Shown here: positions 31,185 to 36,877 of the stretch, one piece after another
How positions within the stretch are numbered: position 1 is the first letter of the stretch
How the letters are laid out: each line of letters opens with the position of its first letter
Assembly (NCBI GenBank): GCA_017505505.1
Contig: JAFVPA010000011.1
Coordinates: forward strand, 1 to 36,877
Direction of reading: 5' to 3'
Length of the DNA: 36,877 bases
DNA from: Oscillospiraceae bacterium
Lineage (GTDB): Bacteria; Bacillota_A; Clostridia; Oscillospirales; Oscillospiraceae
Translations under genes and position numbers: made by a program
Notes under the pieces: model-generated
Databases searched by the model: none
What the model was told of the DNA's origin: nothing
The model's input: only the letters and a program-made list of their open reading frames with translations

Positions 31185-32462
31185 TTACAATTTACCCTTC
31201 AGCTTCAAAATGACCACCGCTGCAATTGCCGCCACCGCCACAATTGTGACCGCAACGATGATGGTAATCACCAGCGCGGTATTGCCGCCCTTTTGTGCGG
31301 CAGGGATCGTTTCTTCGATCTCAGGCTCGGTTGCGGTGGTAGGTGCGGGCGCTTGGGGCTGTGTTTCCTTCACAGGCTCCGTAGGTGCTTCTGTGGGTGC
31401 CTGTGTGGGAACAGGCTCTGTGGGCGGCTGTGTAGGCTTGGGAATCACATGGAGCTTCGCTTTGCCGCCTGTGACAGTGGTTCCGCCCTGAAATTCACAG
31501 TAAATTTGGTAACCATCCAGCTGCGCGGGAACGTTGGAAAGGGTGATCCGTTCCGTATCCGCACCGGTCACTTTCAAGCCCTCAAAGGCTTCAGGGGCTT
31601 GGGTGCAGCTTGTTTCCTTGCCGTCGGGCGCAACCAGCTTCCAGCTGTAGCGCTGGGCATAATCGGCCTTGGCAACAAACACCACCTCTTCACCCTCATT
31701 GATGGTTTCATCGGTGGGATCTTTGGTGACCTTCGGTGTGGCATTTTCTTCCGCAATCACCGTGATTTTGGCATAATCACTATAGACACTTTCTTGCGCG
31801 CCGATGAAGCGGCAGCGCACGCGGGCACCGTTGAGTTCCACAGGAATGTTCGACAGCACCAGCTTTTCGCTGTTGGTACCGGAAACCTTAATGCCATGGC
31901 CGATATAATCGGGCAGCTGGTCTACACCGAGTACCGCATCGGCAATGGTGATTTCCCATGCGTATTTGTTGGTATAATCCGCCCGGGCAATAAAGACAGC
32001 GGACTCTCCCTCAATGACCTTTTCACCGGTGGGATGCTTGGTGACCTTGGGCACCGCGCTGACGGAGGGCTTCAAATCCACCTCCGGGGCTTCTGTGGCC
32101 GGGGCTTCCGTGGGCTTGATCTCCGGCGCTTTCTGAATGGAGATGTTCAGGGTATACTGCAGCCATTCCTGGCTTTTTGTGTAAACCGAAACATACAGCG
32201 TATAGCTGCCGGCCTGGGTGGGCGTGCCGGAGAGTGTCACGGCAGCGGGATTGGGGAAGCTCAGACTCATGCCGGGAACCCCGCCGTTATCGATGCTGGC
32301 GCTCTCCACTTCATCGTCGTAATTCTGATGGAACCAGAAGGATTCGCTTTTTCCGACGGTTCCGTTAAAGCTTTGAGTTGCCGCAAAAACGGTACTTGTC
32401 AGGGCCGACAGGCAGAGGATGAGTACCGCCAAAATACATATCAGATATCTGCATTGCTTCAT
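31185..32462 (-). CDS. Surface protein with tandem Ig-like domains and C-terminal membrane anchor
   Basis: A 425-residue exported protein. A signal peptide (about 1-27, ending VFA) leads to a putative Ig domain (30-115; TLSGTPTQAGSYTLYVSV), then two clearly repeated Ig-like units beginning VTKHPTGEKVIEGES and VTKDPTDETINEGEE (about 100 residues each), a Pro/Thr/Glu-rich stalk, and a single C-terminal hydrophobic helix with a short KLKGKL tail. There is no LPxTG motif, so it is held by the helix. Such proteins display ligand-binding or adhesive domains outside the cell. It is the last gene of a four-gene transcript. The Ig duplication suggests within-gene amplification. Confidence 0.88.
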   Translation of the reverse strand: MKQCRYLICILAVLILCLSALTSTVFAATQSFNGTVGKSESFWFHQNYDDEVESASIDNGGVPGMSLSFPNPAAVTLSGTPTQAGSYTLYVSVYTKSQEWLQYTLNISIQKAPEIKPTEAPATEAPEVDLKPSVSAVPKVTKHPTGEKVIEGESAVFIARADYTNKYAWEITIADAVLGVDQLPDYIGHGIKVSGTNSEKLVLSNIPVELNGARVRCRFIGAQESVYSDYAKITVIAEENATPKVTKDPTDETINEGEEVVFVAKADYAQRYSWKLVAPDGKETSCTQAPEAFEGLKVTGADTERITLSNVPAQLDGYQIYCEFQGGTTVTGGKAKLHVIPKPTQPPTEPVPTQAPTEAPTEPVKETQPQAPAPTTATEPEIEETIPAAQKGGNTALVITIIVAVTIVAVAAIAAVVILKLKGKL

Positions 32463-32480
32463 ACAATATATTCCTTTCGC

Positions 32481-33491
32481 TTATCCTTTGGACAGCATAA
32501 GCTCATCGCAGGATAATTCTTCCGTAAAATGCGGCAATCCGATGCCGGATGCGCTGCGCCCAATCCAAAGAATTTCACCGCCCCAAGGATCACGCAGCAC
32601 CGGGAATACATCGTCGATCAGTACACCCTGGTCCTGTCGGGGCACCAGTTGCAGATGCAGCATGCTGTCCTCATAGTACCAGCTGCCCCGATAGCTTTCG
32701 GTCAACGCGCCCACTTCGTCCACATCATAGATGATTGCATTGCCGCCGTTGTCGCCGGGAATTGAATCCGACTGCAGTTCCAAACCGTAATCAAAGGCCG
32801 ACAGCCAGAAGCCGCCCTCCAGATCCCCGATCTGCGGTACCTCCCAGCCCTGCCGCAGCGCCAGCTCGTAGGGAGACTTTTCAGAATCCGGCGTAAAGTC
32901 CATCACCAGATGGCCGGCGTAGCCCCCGTCGGGCAACGCCTCATAATATCCCCAATAGGGGCTCCAGGAAACTCCGCGGCCATCGCTGTCCGTTACAATG
33001 ACCGTTGTCAGTGCATACTCGGTCAGATCCGTCAGGAGCAGGATCGGGTCACCGCTTTCACTGCGGTAAAGCACCTCTTCCGAAACGAGAATGCCATCTT
33101 CCCAGCAGGCAAGATTTACGCAGACCGTCGCCGCAGGATCACGGGGCACGATACAAACCAACTGTCCCCAGGCTTCCCAGCTGCAGGCACGGACGAACCG
33201 TTCCGGAGGAATCTTGCCGATGAAGTCCATTTCGTTCATCCAACTTGGATACTCATCCAGAAGATAGTTCATCACATCCGCTTCGCCGCGCAGCTCCGGA
33301 AATCCGAAGTCTGCCACGGCCATGATGGGCGGTTTCATATCGGACCGAAGGGCGGAAAGGGCATCGCCGGTCTCCGCCGGGGCGGGCAGAACTGCGGCAT
33401 CCGTGCTCTGGGCAAGGGGATCGGCTTGTGTGCAGGCACAGAGCAAAAGCATCGCAGCCAGCGCCAACGGGATTATTTTCACTATTTTCAT
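32481..33491 (-). CDS. Lipoprotein of unknown function
   Basis: A 336-residue predicted lipoprotein with lipobox LCAC (Cys20) after a short hydrophobic signal, a Pro/Ala/Thr linker and a beta-rich globular part with many Trp and Gly (SWEAWGQLVCIVPRD, WSPYWGYYEALPDGGYAGH). I do not recognise a domain. The ATG at 33491 has GGAG upstream; a longer frame without signal character is rejected. It lies 18 bp before the Ig-domain gene and 25 bp after the DUF4428 gene, so it belongs to their transcript. A binding or envelope-maintenance role is guesswork. Confidence 0.78.
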   Translation of the reverse strand: MKIVKIIPLALAAMLLLCACTQADPLAQSTDAAVLPAPAETGDALSALRSDMKPPIMAVADFGFPELRGEADVMNYLLDEYPSWMNEMDFIGKIPPERFVRACSWEAWGQLVCIVPRDPAATVCVNLACWEDGILVSEEVLYRSESGDPILLLTDLTEYALTTVIVTDSDGRGVSWSPYWGYYEALPDGGYAGHLVMDFTPDSEKSPYELALRQGWEVPQIGDLEGGFWLSAFDYGLELQSDSIPGDNGGNAIIYDVDEVGALTESYRGSWYYEDSMLHLQLVPRQDQGVLIDDVFPVLRDPWGGEILWIGRSASGIGLPHFTEELSCDELMLSKG

Positions 33492-33516
33492 GGTTTTTTC
33501 TCCGCCGAACGGTGGC

Positions 33517-34326
33517 TTAACCCAGCTTTGTACCGCAGAACGGGCAGAACCGGTTGCCCTCCGTGGGTGCGCCGCAGGCAGGGCAGAACGCGGGCAGCTC
33601 CGGTTCCGCTTCGGCGGCCGGCTTCTGCGCGCCGCTTTTCGCATCTTCCACCGTCTGACGGATTTCTTCACACATCTGCTCATATTCGCTGTAGCGCTTG
33701 GCCTCGCGGTTGGCAGCCGGGTTCCGCATGGCCGCCGCGCCGATGGGAACTCTGCCCATTGCCACCGCGCCTGCCGTGGTTTCCAGTGTCACATCATTGT
33801 CGTTGACATTGAAGCGGATGGAATCAAACCACGGGGTGTTGCGAATCACCATATCGATATAGAAATTGTAGTGATGCTCGAATCTGGGCGGATTGTAGCT
33901 GACCATTTCACCGTCCTTGTCTTCGCGCATGATTTCTTCTTCGTTTTCATCGATGTCAATGGTGCAGGACATGACATCGGCAAAGGCGATAATGTCGGGG
34001 TTTTCCTCCAGATAGCTGCTTGCGGAGGTCACAAAGAAGCGGGTCGGTACGCCATCGACCTTCTCTATGTACATTTTCTCATATTCACCAATGACCGTGG
34101 ATACGTCGAAGGATTTCAGTTCCTCCGCATTGCGCGCACGATAGGCGATCTGCTGCTGAATCTGCTCCACCGTGGACTCCCGGCGGTCCTCAAACCAGGG
34201 AGATAATTTTGCCGCGCACTTCTTGCAGCAATTGCCGTCGGCCAGCTTTCGGTTGCCCAGAAGACCGATGTCGTCACCACAAATGGAACAATTTTTCTTT
34301 TCAAACAATTTTCCGAATAAAGCCAT
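33517..34326 (-). CDS. DUF4428-type protein with N- and C-terminal zinc ribbons
   Basis: A 269-residue soluble protein. The N-terminus has a DUF4428-like zinc finger (Cys13, Cys16, Cys33/34, Cys37; CSICGDDIGLLGNRKLADG). The middle is a beta-rich domain of about 130 residues (DVSTVIGEYEKMYIE, FFVTSASSYLEENPD). The C-terminus is a classic double-CxxC ribbon (Cys248, Cys251, Cys261, Cys264). These ends suggest protein or lipid-linked cargo binding rather than catalysis. The ATG has AAGGAG nine bases upstream. It follows another Cys-rich protein gene by 23 bp in the same transcript. Confidence 0.82.
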   Translation of the reverse strand: MALFGKLFEKKNCSICGDDIGLLGNRKLADGNCCKKCAAKLSPWFEDRRESTVEQIQQQIAYRARNAEELKSFDVSTVIGEYEKMYIEKVDGVPTRFFVTSASSYLEENPDIIAFADVMSCTIDIDENEEEIMREDKDGEMVSYNPPRFEHHYNFYIDMVIRNTPWFDSIRFNVNDNDVTLETTAGAVAMGRVPIGAAAMRNPAANREAKRYSEYEQMCEEIRQTVEDAKSGAQKPAAEAEPELPAFCPACGAPTEGNRFCPFCGTKLG

Positions 34327-34349
34327 ACTCTATTTCTCCTTTTCTCATG

Positions 34350-34724
34350 TTAGATTGCCGCTTCCAGCACATCGGGCAGAACGGGGCTTCCTTCTTCCTC
34401 CAGATGGGCTGCACATTGCTTGCACATGTCCAGATCATCGCAAATCAGGAAGCACCGGTTGCAAACCAGCCGTTTGCAGATCGGACAGTAATTCAAATGC
34501 TCCGCCGAATCCCGAATGGCCGCCTGCCGCGCAGCCTGAAATTCCTGTTCATAGACTGCATCGTAGATGATCCGCTTTCCCTGTGTCCGGGGTGTGATGC
34601 CTGCTTTGGAAAACCGGACTGACTTGCCGGCATATTCCGTTCCGCAGGCACCACAGGCAATGTGGAACAGGAACACCTCCCGGGTGGACAGGTCCTCCAG
34701 CATTTTTTCAACCAGTTTTTTCAA
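34350..34724 (-). CDS. Small Cys-rich protein, zinc-binding, unknown function
   Basis: A 124-residue cytosolic protein. One Cys pair lies at CGAC (24-27), and a dense Cys cluster at 80-104 (CPIC, CNRC, CKQC) looks like a treble-clef or B-box-like zinc site. The middle is helical. The start appears to be TTG at 34724, with GAGG six bases before it; the next ATG would remove seven residues. It leads the four-gene transcript to 31185. I do not know a described function for this family. Confidence 0.7.
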   Translation of the reverse strand: MKKLVEKMLEDLSTREVFLFHIACGACGTEYAGKSVRFSKAGITPRTQGKRIIYDAVYEQEFQAARQAAIRDSAEHLNYCPICKRLVCNRCFLICDDLDMCKQCAAHLEEEGSPVLPDVLEAAI

Positions 34725-34792
34725 TCATGCCTCACCACCTTCCGCGATTGGGTTGCTTCCATTTTACAGGGAAAATATCCGTATAAAAATAC

Positions 34793-34827
34793 TTCTGAGG
34801 ATACTTTTTGAAAAAGTATCCTCAGAA
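34793..34827 (-). terminator. Terminator between the LuxR-type regulator and the envelope operon
   Basis: A 16-bp perfect stem (34793-34808 with 34812-34827) with a three-base loop is followed on minus by GTATTTTTATAC. It separates the regulator gene from the downstream operon. Confidence 0.85.
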
Positions 34828-34891
34828 TACGTGCAGTATGTATAAAACAGATGCGCCTCGTTTATGCACACTGGACATGGGCTATTTCATT

Positions 34892-35914
34892 TCAGGGCTG
34901 TACGCCCGTCAGCTCATGCAGGCGGTTACAGCAGCGGAACAGTTCGATATATAGCATCAGCTCATCACGGGAAGCAACGCCCAGTTTTTGATAGATGCTG
35001 CGGTTATGCTTTTTCACCGTGTGGATGCTGATAAAAGCCAGTTCCGGAATGTCTGCCGTTTCATGGCCGTCGATGTAGTAATTCAAAATTCTCCGCTCCG
35101 CCGAGGAAAGTGTTCCGACCTTTTCCGCAAACGTCCGGAACATATCCTCCATGCCGGGCGGCAGCGCCCCCGGATTGAGCTGACGGGTATTCAGGCACGT
35201 GAGCATATTGACACTGACAACCTGTCCGCCGGGCTGGATGATTCCGTAATCCCGCAGCATGCTGTAAAGCAGCAGCAGGATCGTTTCCGTCACAATATAG
35301 GACACGGACAAAAATTCAAAATCCACATCCACCGCCTGTTCCACAGCCCACACGCCGACATTCAGCAGCACCGCCACCAGCAGAAGTGCGGTGTATTTGA
35401 AGGAGGCAAGATGCCGCCTTTTGGATGCGATATAAATGATTGCAACCATCAAGAGGACATAGGAAAGCAGATACACCGTATACAGAATGTGGAGGGGACC
35501 GTACTCCTTCACAAGATGGGTCATGCCGCCCCGCTGCACGATCCCCACACTGCGGTAGTACAACCCCAGCCAGTCACCGCTGGCCGCCAGCAGAAATGCC
35601 GCCGTGCTGATGCCGGTCAGAAGTCCCTTAAGCCAGTTCCGTTTTTTCATCTGACAAACATCGTAAATGATAAACAGCATGGCCAGCACCGAATAGGCAG
35701 CACCGAAATAGGCAATGCCGTTGGAGACCATTGCAGCCGCCAGCGAATTTGCCACTGCCAGCAGGAAATAGCCGCAGTTTACCATGGCAACACAGCTGAT
35801 CAGAAACAGAAAATGCCGTTCTTTTTTCTTCTCCCAGAGAAGATAGGAAAGCAACAGCAGCACTGAAAGCACAGCCAGTGCGCCGTAAACAAATGTCATA
35901 TTTCCTGTTTTCAT
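34892..35914 (-). CDS. Seven-helix membrane protein with C-terminal LuxR DNA-binding domain
   Basis: A 340-residue one-component regulator. Seven hydrophobic segments cover about residues 8-225, arranged like the 7TM input region of some histidine kinases. A linker leads to a LuxR-type helix-turn-helix (about 260-325; LSSAERRILNYYIDGHETADIPELAFISIHTVKKHNR). There is no kinase or receiver domain, so it is a membrane-tethered transcription factor. The ATG at 35914 has AAGAAGG upstream. It is the nearest regulator of the Cys-rich/lipoprotein/Ig operon downstream and a good candidate for its control. The signal is unknown. Confidence 0.85.
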   Translation of the reverse strand: MKTGNMTFVYGALAVLSVLLLLSYLLWEKKKERHFLFLISCVAMVNCGYFLLAVANSLAAAMVSNGIAYFGAAYSVLAMLFIIYDVCQMKKRNWLKGLLTGISTAAFLLAASGDWLGLYYRSVGIVQRGGMTHLVKEYGPLHILYTVYLLSYVLLMVAIIYIASKRRHLASFKYTALLLVAVLLNVGVWAVEQAVDVDFEFLSVSYIVTETILLLLYSMLRDYGIIQPGGQVVSVNMLTCLNTRQLNPGALPPGMEDMFRTFAEKVGTLSSAERRILNYYIDGHETADIPELAFISIHTVKKHNRSIYQKLGVASRDELMLYIELFRCCNRLHELTGVQP

Positions 35915-35941
35915 TCTGCGCACCTTCTTTCCGTTTTTTAC

Positions 35942-35970
35942 AGTATATCACACCCGGTCCCGGTATGCAA
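35942..35970 (-). promoter_or_regulatory. Promoter of the membrane LuxR-type regulator
   Basis: On minus TTGCAT (35965-35970) and TATACT (35942-35947) are 17 bp apart, about 28 bp before the start. Confidence 0.75.
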
Positions 35971-36047
35971 GAATCCCCCGCGGTGCTTTGTTTGCTCTAT
36001 ATTTTCTCCACTTTTCCGTAAATTCTATCGGCGAAAGCCTCCTGACC

Positions 36048-36206
36048 TGTTATAATATCCCTAAAATGTTGGTTCAGGGGGCATTATTTATGCGTAATCA
36101 ACCGAAAAAACACCATGCAGTATTGCTCTGCTGGCCCATGTTGGTGCGTTCAGGCGAGCACCACACACAAATAACGAATCCCCGGTCCGAAAACCGGGGA
36201 TTTCTT
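36048..36206 (+). ncRNA. Possible small RNA in the 340-bp gap before clpB
   Basis: An extended -10 (TGT-TATAAT, TATAAT at 36051-36056) is followed about 120 bp later by a perfect terminator stem. Between them are a hairpin TGGTGC-GCACCA (36142-36163) and an ATG frame (36090) that runs through the terminator, so protein coding is unlikely. No plus-strand gene lies downstream. The -35 is poor, and the transcript is hypothetical. Confidence 0.35.
36177..36202. terminator. Hairpin terminator downstream of clpB / end of putative small RNA
   Basis: AATCCCCGGT (36177-36186) pairs with ACCGGGGATT (36193-36202), loop of six. Short U-runs lie on either side, and clpB ends about 50 bp away on minus. 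Confidence 0.75.
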
Positions 36207-36254
36207 ACGCAGAGGTCTCGTTATGCGGAAACCATATGATGCTCTTTTCAAATA

Positions 36255-36877
36255 TCAGATTCGCAGGATCAGCTGCCCCTGATCTTCGTCTACGGTAACC
36301 GTACTGCCGGGGCGGAGATCGCCTTGCAGCAGCTTGCGGCTTAGCATCGTTTCTACCGTGTGCTGCACATACCGGCGCAGAGGACGGGCACCGAACTCCG
36401 GATCGTAAGCCTCTTCCACAATAAATGCTTTGGCTTTCTGCGTCAATTCCACACGGATTTGCTGGGGTGCAAGGCGCTCATTCAGCTTACCGATCAGAAG
36501 GTCAATAATCCTGGTCACATCTTCCTTCGTCAGGGGCTTGTAGAACACGATTTCATCCAGACGATTCAGAAATTCCGGACGGAAGGATCGACGCAGCAGG
36601 CCGTGAACCTGGGCCTTGGCTGCTTCCTCAATGACACCATCGGCATTGATGCCGCCCAGCAGGTATTCCGATCCAAGGTTGGAGGTCAGGATGATAATGG
36701 TATTCTTAAAATCCACCGTTCTGCCCTGAGAATCTGTGATCCGTCCGTCATCCAGCACCTGCAGCAGCACATTGAATACATCCGGATGGGCTTTTTCCAC
36801 CTCGTCAAACAGCACCACCGAATAGGGTTTCCGCCGGACAGCCTCCGTCAGCTGACCGCCTTCCTCATAGCCAACAT
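36255..36877 (-). CDS. clpB: ClpB-type AAA+ disaggregase, C-terminal part (5' part cut by window edge)
   Basis: About 206 residues of the second AAA+ module and C-terminal domain are in the window. Visible are VGYEEGGQLTEAVRRKPYSV (pore-loop region), Walker B VVLFDEVEKAHPDV, the sensor-1 area TIIILTSNLGSEYLL, arginine finger RPEFLNRLDE and sensor 2 FGARPLRRYVQ. The overall pattern fits ClpB (Hsp100), which rethreads aggregated proteins together with DnaK. ClpC cannot be fully excluded without the middle domain, but the ending fits ClpB better. The reading frame continues beyond base 36877. Confidence 0.92.
   Translation of the reverse strand, partial: VGYEEGGQLTEAVRRKPYSVVLFDEVEKAHPDVFNVLLQVLDDGRITDSQGRTVDFKNTIIILTSNLGSEYLLGGINADGVIEEAAKAQVHGLLRRSFRPEFLNRLDEIVFYKPLTKEDVTRIIDLLIGKLNERLAPQQIRVELTQKAKAFIVEEAYDPEFGARPLRRYVQHTVETMLSRKLLQGDLRPGSTVTVDEDQGQLILRI

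Noticed and set aside
36090..36239. A 49-codon frame on plus between the LuxR-type regulator and clpB
   Set aside because: It reads straight through a perfect terminator hairpin and lacks a convincing ribosome site; a non-coding transcript fits better.
1..36877. CRISPR array or tRNA/rRNA genes
   Set aside because: No regularly spaced set of three or more repeats was seen; the repeats found are inverted pairs or a single duplication. No cloverleaf or rRNA-like stretch stood out by eye; a dedicated scan could not be run.

Overview
The window (about 36.9 kb, fairly GC-rich, tightly packed) looks like the chromosome of a Gram-positive gut-type Clostridia, most likely an Oscillospirales/Ruminococcaceae-like Firmicute. 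The evidence is AGGAGG-type ribosome sites almost everywhere, GTG and TTG starts, an alpha2-type glycyl-tRNA synthetase, a CD3324-like small HTH protein, lipoproteins with short lipoboxes, and no outer-membrane genes. This placement is inference from gene content, not a database match. I saw no rRNA, tRNA, CRISPR array or prophage block.

Layout. (1) 1-10.8 kb, all on the minus strand, is a sugar locus: lyxose/mannose isomerase, fructokinase, a four-gene sensory unit (membrane-anchored sugar-binding protein, NarL-type histidine kinase, response regulator, orphan family-1 binding protein), then HAD phosphatase, mmsA, mmsB and a chvE-like binding protein cut by the window edge. A coherent reading is sensing, import, isomerisation to fructose and phosphorylation. 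(2) 11.0-14.3 kb, minus strand: an ArsB/NhaD-SLC13-type permease beside a shortened KdpD/KdpE-like two-component pair with no kdpFABC. (3) 14.4-17.2 kb: a URO-D family protein on plus and three small unknown minus-strand genes, then a 0.5-kb gene-free stretch rich in repeats. (4) 17.2-21.2 kb, minus strand: HPr-kinase-like protein, secreted metallo-beta-lactamase-fold protein, CCA-adding enzyme and a membrane protein. (5) 21.4-24.4 kb, plus strand: acyltransferase, a REP-associated tyrosine transposase (RAYT) flanked by identical inverted REP hairpins, and glyS. (6) 24.4-27.0 kb: GNAT, CD3324-like protein, and an rsgA GTPase with an elaborate structured leader, followed by a 56-codon remnant-like gene. 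(7) 27.0-31.1 kb: GltS-type symporter, an acyltransferase with a zinc ribbon, and an iron-type alcohol dehydrogenase. (8) 31.2-35.9 kb, minus strand: a four-gene zinc-ribbon/lipoprotein/Ig-domain envelope operon preceded by a membrane-bound LuxR-type regulator. (9) 36.0-36.9 kb: a possible small RNA and the C-terminal part of clpB.

The most interesting signal is a REP/RAYT system. Units of the form GTAG + 8-bp stem + 5-6-nt loop occur as inverted pairs at 9998-10078, 19006-19141 and 22221-22835 (the last enclosing the RAYT). All three begin 2-8 nt after the stop codon of the preceding gene, and one pair carries compensatory stem changes. Second is the rsgA leader: a strong promoter, a 9-codon leader peptide whose stop codon lies in the 5' arm of a long closing stem, and a terminator-like hairpin inside. 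Third is the sugar-sensing unit, with a paired direct repeat upstream of the transporter promoter.
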